This document shows, in pieces, positions 19,745 to 29,175 of a stretch of 64,000 nucleotides of DNA. Made by a program: the position numbers and the translations under genes. The DNA comes from Parasediminibacterium sp051861445 (GTDB lineage Bacteria > Bacteroidota > Bacteroidia > Chitinophagales > Chitinophagaceae). Each line of letters begins with the position of its first letter. Position 1 is the first letter of the stretch. The stretch spans positions 89,047-153,046 of the forward strand of contig JBHYCS010000011.1 in NCBI GenBank assembly GCA_051861445.1, in the 5' to 3' direction. A model generated the notes under the pieces. That model was not told the origin of the DNA. It worked only from the letters and a program-made list of their open reading frames with translations, and did not search any database.

Positions 19745-21193
19745 TTAAAACTCACAATTTTTAGGTGTACGTGCAAAAGGTATCACATCACGAATATTAC
19801 CCATTCCTGTTACAAATTGTACCATTCTTTCAAAACCTAGTCCAAAACCAGCATGTGGTACAGTTCCAAATCTACGAGTGTCTAAGTACCAACTCATTTC
19901 TTCGGTGGGAATATGCATTTGTTCCATTCTTTCCACCAACTTATCTAAACGCTCTTCTCTTTGGCTTCCTCCAACAATTTCACCAATACCTGGTGCTAAA
20001 ATATCCATAGCAGCAACGGTTTGTTTACCCGGTTCACAACCATCGTTTAAACGCATGTAGAATGCTTTAATAGCTGCAGGATAACCTGTTACAATTACTG
20101 GTTTTTTAAAATGTTTTTCAACCAAATATCTTTCATGCTCACTTTGCATATCAATTCCCCAACTTACATCGTATTTAAACTTTTTCTTTTTGTAATGGGG
20201 TGAATCGAGTAAAATTTGAATGGCTTCTGTATATGTTATTCTTTCAAATTGATTATCTGTAACAAAACGTAATTTTTCTAATAACCCAAATTCTTGACGC
20301 TCGTTTTGAGGCTTTGACTTTTCTTCTTCTGCTAATCGTTGATCTAAAAATTCTAAATCTTCTAAATTATGTTCAATAGCATATTTAATTAAGTATTGAA
20401 TAAATTCTTCCGCCAAATTCATATTGTCTTCAATATCAAAAAACGCCATTTCAGGTTCAATCATCCAAAACTCTGCTAAATGTCTTGTGGTATTTGAGTT
20501 TTCGGCTCTAAACGTAGGACCAAAAGTATAAATTTCGCTAAAAGCCATTGCCCCCAACTCTCCTTCTAGCTGACCGCTTACAGTTAAATTTGTGCTTTTT
20601 CCGAAAAAATCTTCTGAAAAATCAACTGTTCCATTCTCATTTCTTGGAGTTGAATCGAAAGGTAAAGAAGTAACTCTAAATGTTTCACCTGCACCTTCTG
20701 CATCGCTTGCTGTAATAATGGGTGTGTGTAAATACACAAAACCTTTTTGGTTAAAAAATTGGTGTACAGCAAATGCTAATGAATGACGAATACGAAAAAC
20801 TGCACCAAAAGTGTTGGTACGAAAACGCAGGTGTGCAATTTCTCTCAAAAACTCTAAACTGTGTTTTTTGGGTTGAAGTGGATATTTTTCAGCATCGCTA
20901 TCGCCTAAAATTTCTATCGAAATGGCTTGAACCTCCACTTTTTGTCCTTTTCCTAAACTAGGCACAACAGTGCCAATAACTTTTAAAGAAGCTCCAGTTG
21001 TTATTCTTTTTAAAGTACTATCATCTAACAAACCTAAAGCAGCAACTATCTGAACATTGTTATTTGTGCTTCCATCGTTTAATGCTATAAATTGATTGTT
21101 CCGAAACGTACGTACCCAACCCATTACTATTACTTCTTTACCCGTTTGTTCGGTTTGCAATAAATCTTTTACTTTAATTCGCTTGTTAAACAT
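19745..21193 (-). CDS. asnS: Asparaginyl-tRNA synthetase
   Basis: A 482-aa class IIb aminoacyl-tRNA synthetase that charges tRNA-Asn in the cytoplasm. The N-terminal OB-fold anticodon-binding domain is visible (KEVIVMGWVRTFRNNQFIAL), followed by class II motif 1, motif 2 (TFGPTFRAENSNTTRHLAEF, with the FRAE loop) and motif 3 (GFGLGFERMVQFVTGMGNIR). The C-terminus DVIPFARTPKNCEF is typical of AsnS rather than AspS. It has its own -7 promoter element (21218-21225) and terminator. Confidence 0.97.
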   Translation of the reverse strand: MFNKRIKVKDLLQTEQTGKEVIVMGWVRTFRNNQFIALNDGSTNNNVQIVAALGLLDDSTLKRITTGASLKVIGTVVPSLGKGQKVEVQAISIEILGDSDAEKYPLQPKKHSLEFLREIAHLRFRTNTFGAVFRIRHSLAFAVHQFFNQKGFVYLHTPIITASDAEGAGETFRVTSLPFDSTPRNENGTVDFSEDFFGKSTNLTVSGQLEGELGAMAFSEIYTFGPTFRAENSNTTRHLAEFWMIEPEMAFFDIEDNMNLAEEFIQYLIKYAIEHNLEDLEFLDQRLAEEEKSKPQNERQEFGLLEKLRFVTDNQFERITYTEAIQILLDSPHYKKKKFKYDVSWGIDMQSEHERYLVEKHFKKPVIVTGYPAAIKAFYMRLNDGCEPGKQTVAAMDILAPGIGEIVGGSQREERLDKLVERMEQMHIPTEEMSWYLDTRRFGTVPHAGFGLGFERMVQFVTGMGNIRDVIPFARTPKNCEF

Positions 21194-21217
21194 GTTTGTT
21201 ACTTTTTAAAAGGGCTG

Positions 21218-21225
21218 CAAAGATA
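21218..21225 (-). promoter_or_regulatory. Putative -7 element of asnS
   Basis: The minus strand reads TATCTTTG, an exact TAnnTTTG match 25 bp upstream of the asnS ATG. The nearest TTTG upstream is only 14 bp away, not the usual 19-21, so only the -7 element supports this call. Confidence 0.45.
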
Positions 21226-21276
21226 ATAGAGAATCGTTGCAAATAGCATATGTAAGCGTTTTGCCTTTGCTACACA

Positions 21277-21309
21277 CAAAAAAGCAATGCCAATTGAAAT
21301 GACATTGCT
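21277..21309 (-). terminator. Rho-independent terminator after the export operon
   Basis: A 10-bp stem (minus strand AGCAATGTCA / TGGCATTGCT with one G-U pair) is followed by a six-T run. It lies 24 bp after the TolC-like gene, the last of the three export genes. Confidence 0.75.
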
Positions 21310-21332
21310 GAATAAATTATTTACCAAAAGAA

Positions 21333-22766
21333 TTATCTTAACAAACCTGCAGCCCACTCTGTAGCATATTTGGCTTTGAAGTACTTGATGCGTAATTCTA
21401 CCATTTTCTGCAAACTTTCTATTACCTTATTTTCTCTTGTATTTACCAAAAACAACGAACTTTCACCTTGGCTAAATCTAAGCTCTTCATTTTTTAGAAG
21501 TAAAGAATAGTTTTTATACATGTTTTGTACAGTTGTAATTTGCTGAGACAACAGTGTATTCTCATTGAAATAATAGCGAATTTTATTTTCGGTTTCCCAA
21601 CGTTTATTGCTGAGCTCAAAATTGGTTTCTTTAATTTTCAATTGTGTTTTCTTGTATTCACCTCGTCCTTCACGTAAAAAAAGCGGCATCTTAAAATCTA
21701 CTCCAAATTTGTAGTTGTTTTGTAAAAATGCAGCATCAACACCTTTAATTACATTGTAATCTTTATTTAACAAATTGGCTTTTACATTAAAAACAGGTAA
21801 CAAACTTTGCATTTTTAACTTTCGTTCTACTTCTAATGCTCCTAATTTGTAATCGTAAGCTCTTAGGTTTGGGTTTTCGCTAGTTGAACGAGTAATTAAC
21901 TGATCTAAAACTTGGTTTTCAGTTTGTAAGGCAAACTGAACCGTATCTGGCACATAGGTTTTAGGTAACAAAACAGGACTATCATTTTGCAACCACAAAA
22001 AGTTAGACAACTCAAGACCCGCATTATTAAACTTTAGCAATGCTTCTGTTTGTAGCAACTGAAAATTTTGTACCTGGGTAAATGCTTCTACTGTATCCAT
22101 TAACGATCGATCACCATTTTGAAATGCAATACGTACCAAACGCAAACGATCGGTAGAAATTTGTAAAAACTTATTGTAAATGCTAAATAATTGATAATTG
22201 CCAGCCCATTGCCAATAAGCTACATAAGCATCGAACAAAAGATCATTGATCATTTTCAAACGTTCTTGCTCACTTTGGTTTTGAAAAATTCTTGCTTGTC
22301 TTAATGTTGCTCTTCGTTTATCCATCAATAAACCTTTAGCCAACGCAACTTCTACACCTAAGTAACTGGTTTTACCTGCCGTAGCTTCTTCGGTTAAAAA
22401 CAAACCTCCATTATTTTCTAACCCTGTTTTAATATCTACACCAATTGGAGTTGCAATTTTTACTTCTGGATTGGTATAGTAATAATAATTTTTACCATCG
22501 AAAGTTTTATTACTTGTTTCTAATGTAAGGGCAGGATCGAACCCACCTTTAGCACTTAGTAGTTCTGCAGCTGCTTTATCTACTTGCAAATTTGCTTGCT
22601 TTGCTAGTGGATGAAATTGTTTTACAAATTGAATAAATGCATCAACGGTAAACATTTCTTGCTTTTGCTGAGCGGAAGTAGACGTAGTAAATAAGAAAAT
22701 TGTTGATATTAGAATCAATGCTTTTTGTACCATGTTGAACAAGGTTTGTTGCATAGCCATATGCAT
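21333..22766 (-). CDS. TolC-family outer-membrane efflux protein
   Basis: A 477-aa outer-membrane channel of the TolC/OEP family, with long alpha-helical stretches rich in Gln, Leu and Asn (about residues 40-110 and 180-240, repeated in the second half). A signal peptide is present (MVQKALILISTIFLFTTSTS then AQ), so the true start may be the internal ATG at 22733 rather than 22766, which overlaps the HlyD stop. It is the third gene after an ABC exporter and a HlyD adaptor, and should form the outer-membrane exit of a type I-like export machine. Confidence 0.88.
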   Translation of the reverse strand: MHMAMQQTLFNMVQKALILISTIFLFTTSTSAQQKQEMFTVDAFIQFVKQFHPLAKQANLQVDKAAAELLSAKGGFDPALTLETSNKTFDGKNYYYYTNPEVKIATPIGVDIKTGLENNGGLFLTEEATAGKTSYLGVEVALAKGLLMDKRRATLRQARIFQNQSEQERLKMINDLLFDAYVAYWQWAGNYQLFSIYNKFLQISTDRLRLVRIAFQNGDRSLMDTVEAFTQVQNFQLLQTEALLKFNNAGLELSNFLWLQNDSPVLLPKTYVPDTVQFALQTENQVLDQLITRSTSENPNLRAYDYKLGALEVERKLKMQSLLPVFNVKANLLNKDYNVIKGVDAAFLQNNYKFGVDFKMPLFLREGRGEYKKTQLKIKETNFELSNKRWETENKIRYYFNENTLLSQQITTVQNMYKNYSLLLKNEELRFSQGESSLFLVNTRENKVIESLQKMVELRIKYFKAKYATEWAAGLLR

Positions 22767-24115
22767 TATTTAGATTTTTTCTTTTCATCAGGTTTTACCT
22801 TGTAATATTCTGGCGGGAAGCCATTTATATTTCGCCACAATTCGTAGTAAATAGGTACATCTTTTAATAAAGCTATACCACTAGCTCCACCACCCATTTT
22901 TAATTGTTGTGGCCAAGGATGATCACTTACATCTTCAATTACTAAGGTTCTAAACTTTCCGTTTGAACTTACGGCACTTTCTACGGCAACAATAGTTCCT
23001 CCAAAAGTTCCATAACTATTTTGTGGCCAACCACTAAATACAATTGCAGGAAAACCATCAAAAACAAATCTTACCTTTTGACCAATAGAAATCAATGGCA
23101 AATCCATTGGATCAACAAACATTTCTACTGCATATTGAATATGATCAGGTACAATTTCTACCACCATATCTCCTTCCTTCACCATTTCCCCTATACCTGC
23201 TTTTGCTGCCTTGATTACTTGACCACTTTGAGGTGCGGTAATATAATATAGTTTATTACGAATATCGTAGCTAGCATACACATTTTCTAGTTTAGAAACA
23301 TCGGCTTCGCTAGTTGCAGCATTAGATAATGAACCAAACTTATCTCCTTCGGCTTTAGAAATTTTATCGGTATATTCTTGAATAGCACTATTTTTTTCGA
23401 TTCGAAGATTAATAAGTTCTTGTTTGTTTTGTAAAAACTTATTTTCTGTACTTGTACGTTTTGCTTGTGCATTTTGAAAACTTACTTTTCTTCTTTCAAA
23501 ATCTACTAATGAAATAGCTCCACTATCAAGCATTACCCTTGCTGCATCAATTTGTCTTTTTGCAACTGCTAATTCGTTGTTTACTGCTATTAAATCTATA
23601 CTATCACTTTCTACTTTTAGTTGTTGTTGCTGTATTTTATTGTCTAAAGATGATAATTTTAAATCTCTCCCTTGTAGTAGGGCTCCTACTTGTGTTTCTG
23701 CTGTTGTGGCTTTATTTCTGTACCCCTCAATAGATTGTTGTTTGGCGGTAATTTGCTGCTGTGTTCTCTCCAATAACTTAGGATCGAAGTAATCTACTTT
23801 TACTTCACCCAATTGCAAAATGGTATCTCCTGCTTTTACAAAATCACCTTCTTTTACATACCATTTTACCACTCTACCAGGAATAATGGTATTTAATTCT
23901 TGTGGTCTTTGTTCTTGCCTTAGTGTTGTAACTGAACCTTTGGCTCTGATATTTTGTGTCCATGGTAAAAAAAGAATTAAAATTAATACGGCACTAACAC
24001 CCCAAAGCCAATACTTAACATTGCCTTTATGATTGATGCGATAAATTTTTTTAAAAGAATGTAGCTTGTCTTGCTCTGCTCTTTCTTCTAAATTGGTAGT
24101 TATATAAGAATACAT
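22766..24115 (-). CDS. HlyD-family membrane fusion protein
   Basis: A 449-aa periplasmic adaptor from the ATG at 24115 (an upstream in-frame TTG was rejected). One N-terminal membrane helix (VKYWLWGVSAVLILILFLPW), then a biotinyl-lipoyl-like half-domain (TIIPGRVVKWYVKEGDFVKA), a long coiled coil (about 135-280), the second lipoyl half (TAPQSGQVIKAAKAGIGEMV) and a beta-barrel. This is the HlyD rather than the AcrA layout. It lies between the ABC gene and the TolC gene with minimal spacing, linking the inner-membrane pump to the outer-membrane channel. Confidence 0.9.
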   Translation of the reverse strand: MYSYITTNLEERAEQDKLHSFKKIYRINHKGNVKYWLWGVSAVLILILFLPWTQNIRAKGSVTTLRQEQRPQELNTIIPGRVVKWYVKEGDFVKAGDTILQLGEVKVDYFDPKLLERTQQQITAKQQSIEGYRNKATTAETQVGALLQGRDLKLSSLDNKIQQQQLKVESDSIDLIAVNNELAVAKRQIDAARVMLDSGAISLVDFERRKVSFQNAQAKRTSTENKFLQNKQELINLRIEKNSAIQEYTDKISKAEGDKFGSLSNAATSEADVSKLENVYASYDIRNKLYYITAPQSGQVIKAAKAGIGEMVKEGDMVVEIVPDHIQYAVEMFVDPMDLPLISIGQKVRFVFDGFPAIVFSGWPQNSYGTFGGTIVAVESAVSSNGKFRTLVIEDVSDHPWPQQLKMGGGASGIALLKDVPIYYELWRNINGFPPEYYKVKPDEKKKSK

Positions 24116-24146
24116 AATATTATTTTTAAGCAATTGTCTTAACTAT

Positions 24147-25814
24147 TTATGATACAATCGTTCCATTTTGTAATTGAAATACCATATCACATTCTTTGGC
24201 AATTCTTTCATCGAAAGCTGTAATAATAATTGTAGCTTCTTTATCATTTTTAATGTAATCCATTACTGTGTTTTGTTGGGCTTCGTCTAAATGATCGAAC
24301 GGTTCTTCTAGCAATAACAGTCGATGTTTACCCAATAATGCTCTTAACAATAAAATATTTTGACGTACTTTTTTGGGTAATCTTTTTCCTTGAGGATCTA
24401 AAATAGTGTCATAACCATTTTTATGTGTTTGGATAAAGGAGAACAAACCAATTTTCTTAGCCAAAGCTGTTACATCTTCCATACTTATTGTATGATTACC
24501 AAGCGTTAAATTTTCTAATAAAGTGCCATTAAAAATATCTTGCTGACTAAGTAAAACACCTGTTTGAGAACGCAATGATCGAAGTTGATAATTGCCAATA
24601 GGTGCACCATCAATTAAAATATTTCCATCGAATTTTTTATAGGCAGCAGTTAACAAACGAAGCAAGGTCGATTTTCCTGACCCTGAAATACCTTGTATAC
24701 ACACAAGTTTACCAGATGGAATTTTTAGATTTACATTTTCTAATACTTGTTCTCCTGTTGCATAGCTAAACGAAACATTATTAAACTCAATGTCTACACC
24801 TTTATTAGCAGTTGATAACAATAATGTTCCTTCTTCTTCAATTTCAGACTCGGTTACTTTACTTAGTTTTTCTACCGATGTAAGTGCATCGTATACTTTA
24901 TCTAAATTGGTAACTAGTTTTTCTACCGATGCAATAATGGTAATAATTACAATGTCAGCAGCTATAAACTGACCAATATTGATTTGCTGATCTACCAAAA
25001 GTGTAGCACCAACAATAAGCATAGCAGCGGTAATGATAATTTTAAAACTAATTAAACTCCAAAATTGTGTAAGTAAAATTTTAAAATGGTCTGTTTTTGA
25101 ATCTAAATAGCCACTTACTAATTTATCGGTTTTATGCAAATGCAACAATGTGCCCTTAGAATATTTAAAAGATTTAATGGTTCTTGCCATTTCTTCTAAC
25201 CAAGCAGCAATACCATATTTATATTCACTAGCTTTTAAAGCAGTTTGCAATCCTTGAGGTGAAGTAAACCGAAGAATAAAAAAAACAATTAACAATAATA
25301 TCATACCAAATGCAATAAACACTGGATGATAAAATGACAGTAATATGATACCAAAAGAAATTTGGATAATTGCTGTAGGAATGTCTAGTAGTAATTTATC
25401 GATACCTTTTTGTAAAGAAACCGTATCAAAAAAGCGGTTCACCAATTCAGGTAAGTAATAGCTATCTAGTTTTTCAATATTTAGTTTAGGTAATCGATTG
25501 GCAAATTCTAACGAATAGCGGAGAAATATTTTTTGCTGCACTTTTTCAATTACTTGCATTTGCCTTACTTGAAGCAACCCACTCAAAAAAGTACCTAAAA
25601 CCACCATTACAATTAAAATAACAATTGAGGTAGAAATAGAACCAGCCATTACAAAACTAATAATAGTTTGAATGCCCAATGGTAGCGATAATTGTACCAA
25701 TCCTGCCAATATTGCAAGGATGTAAACAGAAGTAATATCTTTTTTATCCGGAGAAAGTACTTTGAAAAAGTTAGAGAGTGCTTTTCCAATTTTTACGCTG
25801 TTAGCTTGTGCCAT
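24147..25814 (-). CDS. ABC exporter (membrane + ATPase fused) with degenerate nucleotide-binding domain
   Basis: A 555-aa half-transporter: a six-helix exporter domain (about 28-310) without an N-terminal C39 peptidase, followed by a nucleotide-binding domain (about 340-555). Walker A is intact (GISGSGKS, 375-382) and a Q-loop Gln is present (LLSQQDIF). The rest is unusual: the signature position reads QGKRLPKKVRQN instead of LSGGQ, Walker B reads LLLLEEP (Asp to Glu at 503, the following catalytic Glu504 kept), and the H-loop reads IITAFDE, with Ala where His is expected. It is first in an operon with HlyD and TolC genes. The substrate is unknown, and ATP turnover may be weak or atypical. 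Confidence 0.88.
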   Translation of the reverse strand: MAQANSVKIGKALSNFFKVLSPDKKDITSVYILAILAGLVQLSLPLGIQTIISFVMAGSISTSIVILIVMVVLGTFLSGLLQVRQMQVIEKVQQKIFLRYSLEFANRLPKLNIEKLDSYYLPELVNRFFDTVSLQKGIDKLLLDIPTAIIQISFGIILLSFYHPVFIAFGMILLLIVFFILRFTSPQGLQTALKASEYKYGIAAWLEEMARTIKSFKYSKGTLLHLHKTDKLVSGYLDSKTDHFKILLTQFWSLISFKIIITAAMLIVGATLLVDQQINIGQFIAADIVIITIIASVEKLVTNLDKVYDALTSVEKLSKVTESEIEEEGTLLLSTANKGVDIEFNNVSFSYATGEQVLENVNLKIPSGKLVCIQGISGSGKSTLLRLLTAAYKKFDGNILIDGAPIGNYQLRSLRSQTGVLLSQQDIFNGTLLENLTLGNHTISMEDVTALAKKIGLFSFIQTHKNGYDTILDPQGKRLPKKVRQNILLLRALLGKHRLLLLEEPFDHLDEAQQNTVMDYIKNDKEATIIITAFDERIAKECDMVFQLQNGTIVS

Positions 25815-25937
25815 AAATTGTTTTAAAAGTGCTTAAAGTAAAAAATTATCACTAAAAGGTTTGCATCTTTTTACAATGATAGTGCCAGTTTTAGTAATCT
25901 TGCTCATTATAAAACTTAAAAAGCAGAATAATTTATC

Positions 25938-26900
25938 ATGAATTGGAATATTCTTGTAAGCAACCTCACCAACCCTGTATTACTTTTTTTTATTTTAGGA
26001 GTAACAGCAGCAGTTGTAAAAAGCAACTTAGAAATTCCAGAACAAATATCAAAATTCATTTCTTTATACTTACTTTTTTCTATTGGGTTTAAAGGTGGCC
26101 AAGAGTTAATACATGGTGGTTTTAGTAGTGAAGTATTCATAACACTCGGATTTGCATTGTTGTTGTCTGTGATTGTACCTTTTTATGTATTTCATGTTAT
26201 GCGTTTTAAATTAGATGTAAATGATGCAGGTGCTGTAGCTTCTACATTTGGCAGTGTAAGTGCCGTAACATTTATTGCAGGAGCAAGTTTTTTAGAATCG
26301 CAACAAATAACATTTGGCGGACACATGGTTGCTGCAATGGCCATGATGGAAGCACCTGCCATTGTTGTAGGTGTAGCATTAATAAGAAAATACGATAAAA
26401 CCAGTCATGGTAAACAACGTTTCAGCACTATTATACACGAAGCTTTAACTAATGGAAGTGTATTAATGATTGTAGGTAGTTTGGTAATTGGCATTTTGGC
26501 CGATAGCAAACAAGCAGAAGGAATTAAGCCATTTACAAGTGATATTTTTAAAGGTTTTCTAGCCGTTTTTTTATTAGAAATGGGTATGGTTGCAGCCAAA
26601 CGTTTTAAGGCTTTTCGAACCTATGGTTGGTTTGTTACCTTATTTAGCATCATTATTCCTATTATAAATGGCAGTGCAACCGTTTTGCTTACAACTTTTT
26701 GGAATATACAAGATGGTAATAGATTAATGCTTGCTGTTTTAGCTGCAAGTGCATCTTACATTGCTGTTCCTGCAGCTATGCGTTTAGCTGCACCAAAAGC
26801 AGATCCTGGATTATATATTCCTATGGCATTGGGTGTAACTTTTCCATTTAATATTACCGTAGGAATTCCTTTGTATTGGTGGTTAATTAGTACGTTTTAA
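25938..26900 (+). CDS. SbtA-like sodium-dependent bicarbonate permease
   Basis: A 320-aa polytopic membrane protein of the DUF897/SbtA family, with about ten helices in two inverted halves and family-typical segments (LYLLFSIGFKGGQEL, ASTFGSVSAVTFIAGASF, MALGVTFPFNITVGIPLYW). In cyanobacteria SbtA imports bicarbonate with sodium. Here it converges with carbonic anhydrase and SulP genes 24 bp away, which supports an inorganic-carbon role. No PII-like SbtB partner is present in the window. Bicarbonate as substrate is inferred from the family and context. Confidence 0.88.
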   Translation: MNWNILVSNLTNPVLLFFILGVTAAVVKSNLEIPEQISKFISLYLLFSIGFKGGQELIHGGFSSEVFITLGFALLLSVIVPFYVFHVMRFKLDVNDAGAVASTFGSVSAVTFIAGASFLESQQITFGGHMVAAMAMMEAPAIVVGVALIRKYDKTSHGKQRFSTIIHEALTNGSVLMIVGSLVIGILADSKQAEGIKPFTSDIFKGFLAVFLLEMGMVAAKRFKAFRTYGWFVTLFSIIIPIINGSATVLLTTFWNIQDGNRLMLAVLAASASYIAVPAAMRLAAPKADPGLYIPMALGVTFPFNITVGIPLYWWLISTF

Positions 26901-26924
26901 TATTGCTTTGAAAAAGTGTAATCA

Positions 26925-27557
26925 TTACAAATTATCATACGTATAAAACGGATCAATTTCAGAACCTGCAGGTAATTCAAAAATGGGTTTAATTAATCCA
27001 TCGTCTAAACCATATACCCATCCATGTAAATCTGGAGCTTGGTAATTTTTCCATGCAGCTTGAACGATAGATGTTTTAGCCAAGTTCCAAACTTGTTCTT
27101 GTACATTTAATTCAACTAGCTTATCTACTTTTTTGTCTTCAGTTTCAAAAGCATCTATTTCATCTTTATGAAAGCGATATACATCTTTAATATTTCTTAA
27201 CCATTTATTTATAATACCATAAGAATGGTGTGATAAAGCTGCTTTTACACCACCACAACCGTAATGTCCACAAACGATAACATGTTTTACTTTTAATACT
27301 TCAACGGCATATTGCAAAACACTTAACAAGTTTAAATCGGTATGCACAACCATATTGGCAATGTTACGGTGTACAAAAATTTCGCCAGGTTGTGTACCTG
27401 TAATTCTATCGGCAGGCACTCTACTATCACTACAGCCAATCCACAAAAATTCGGGTGTTTGTATATGAGCTAATCTGCTAAAAAACTCAGGATCTTCTTC
27501 TAATTGTTCTTTTGCCCAAGCCTTGTTTTCTAGTAAAAGTCTATCGTATAGTTTCAT
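26925..27557 (-). CDS. can: Beta-class carbonic anhydrase
   Basis: A 210-aa beta-carbonic anhydrase from the ATG at 27557, interconverting CO2 and bicarbonate. Zinc ligands are C42 (CSDSRVPA), H98 and C101 (CGHYGCGGVK), with the Asp44/Arg46 dyad in the first motif. The ATG is 2 bp after the SulP stop, so the two are translationally linked; a GTG two codons upstream would overlap that stop. It would hydrate or dehydrate the carbon moved by the neighbouring transporters. Length and motifs match the Can/CynT group. Confidence 0.95.
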   Translation of the reverse strand: MKLYDRLLLENKAWAKEQLEEDPEFFSRLAHIQTPEFLWIGCSDSRVPADRITGTQPGEIFVHRNIANMVVHTDLNLLSVLQYAVEVLKVKHVIVCGHYGCGGVKAALSHHSYGIINKWLRNIKDVYRFHKDEIDAFETEDKKVDKLVELNVQEQVWNLAKTSIVQAAWKNYQAPDLHGWVYGLDDGLIKPIFELPAGSEIDPFYTYDNL

Positions 27558-27559
27558 TT

Positions 27560-29125
27560 TCACTCAATATTAGTTTGTGTTTTAAATAATTTATGTAACG
27601 ATTTGTGTGCATTACGCTTTACATCAATCTTAATGTTTTTTTGGTGTGCACTTAACATATAATTATTTACTTCTTCAATAATGTCTTTATCTATAAAATC
27701 GGCATGCGTTACATCAATTATCAAAATAGAATTGTCAGGAATTTCTTGTAACCGTTTTTTTAGAATGGGTTTATTTAAAAAAGAAACATCTTTTCTAAAC
27801 CGAATCATAAAATTGTTTTCATTGCTTACCAACATAATTGCTGATATAAAATTACTACGAATCATAAAAAACAACCCCACTAAAATTCCAATTAAAATTC
27901 CAATTAATAAATCGGTTAATAAAATGGCTGCTATTGTGGCTACAAAAGGCACAAACTGATCCCAACCTTTATTGTAGAACGCTTTAAACAATTCTACTTT
28001 TGCCAATTTATATCCTGTAAAAATTAAAATTGCTGCCAAAGCACTCAGTGGAATTTTATTTAAAACAAAAGGAACAAATATTACACATATCAACAATAAA
28101 ACACCATGTAAAATGGTTGCTAACTTAGTTTTTGCACCTGACGATACATTTGCCGAACTACGAACAATTACCGATGTTACTGGCAATCCACCAATTAAGC
28201 CGCTTACAATATTACCAATGCCTTGTGCTTTTAATTCGGCATTTGGTGGTGAAATACGTTTATATGGGTCTAATTTATCTACCGCTTCAATACCTAAAAG
28301 TGTTTCTAAGCTTGCAACTATTGCCAATGTAAATGCAGTAATCCAAACGTTGGGATTATTGAGATGTTGGATAGATGGAAATGAAAAAAAAGATAAAAAT
28401 TCGTTTGTATTGGTTGCAATAGGTAGGTTTACCAAATGCTTATTAGACAATGCATTTACAGCATTGTTGGCAATAAAATATTCGTTTATTAAAATGCCAA
28501 TTACAACCACAAGTAAGGGTGCAGGAATAAATTTAAAAAATGATTCTTTTTTTGTGGATAAATGTTCCCATAAAAACAACACAAACAAAGAAATGATGCC
28601 TATTAGTACAGCAGTTGGTGTAAAAGATTGTATAGCATGGTATAAAGCTGAAAATGTATTTTCGTTAGTAGCCGTTTGTTTAAAACTTAAATCGCCTTCA
28701 AAATCATTATCATAGCCTACCAAATGTTGTAACTGTTTTAAAATTAAAATCAATCCTATTGCTGCCAACATTCCTTTAATTACTGAATTAGGAATGTAAT
28801 CACCAATAAATCCAGCTTTTAAATAGCCTAATAATAATTGTAAACAACCTGCAAGCACTATGCTTAGTAAGAATGCATCATAAGTATTGAGTTTTACAAT
28901 GGCAGCAGCCACAATAACGGTTAAGCCTGCAGCAGGACCACTTACACTTAAAGGCGATCCACTAAAAACACCTACTACAATTCCACCAATAATGCCTGCA
29001 ATAATTCCAGAAAAAGCAGGAGCTCCACTTGCTAATGCAATACCTAAACATAAAGGAAGTGCTACTAGCAAAACAACGATTGATGCAGATAAATCGGCAC
29101 CAAATGACTGAAATATTTTTTTCAT
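27560..29125 (-). CDS. SulP-family anion transporter with STAS domain
   Basis: A 521-aa SulP (SLC26-like) permease: a membrane domain with the characteristic VALPLCLGIALASGAPAFSG and VSGPAAGLTVIVAAAI segments, and a C-terminal STAS domain (from about residue 435, with SILIIDVTHADFIDKDI). SulP proteins carry sulfate, bicarbonate or other anions; those next to carbonic anhydrase genes are usually assigned to bicarbonate. It is immediately upstream of the carbonic anhydrase gene in the same operon, so bicarbonate import is the best inference. Confidence 0.92.
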   Translation of the reverse strand: MKKIFQSFGADLSASIVVLLVALPLCLGIALASGAPAFSGIIAGIIGGIVVGVFSGSPLSVSGPAAGLTVIVAAAIVKLNTYDAFLLSIVLAGCLQLLLGYLKAGFIGDYIPNSVIKGMLAAIGLILILKQLQHLVGYDNDFEGDLSFKQTATNENTFSALYHAIQSFTPTAVLIGIISLFVLFLWEHLSTKKESFFKFIPAPLLVVVIGILINEYFIANNAVNALSNKHLVNLPIATNTNEFLSFFSFPSIQHLNNPNVWITAFTLAIVASLETLLGIEAVDKLDPYKRISPPNAELKAQGIGNIVSGLIGGLPVTSVIVRSSANVSSGAKTKLATILHGVLLLICVIFVPFVLNKIPLSALAAILIFTGYKLAKVELFKAFYNKGWDQFVPFVATIAAILLTDLLIGILIGILVGLFFMIRSNFISAIMLVSNENNFMIRFRKDVSFLNKPILKKRLQEIPDNSILIIDVTHADFIDKDIIEEVNNYMLSAHQKNIKIDVKRNAHKSLHKLFKTQTNIE

Positions 29126-29175
29126 GAAAAACTGTGTTGAAAAAGAAAAATAACAATACCAATAAACACAATAGT

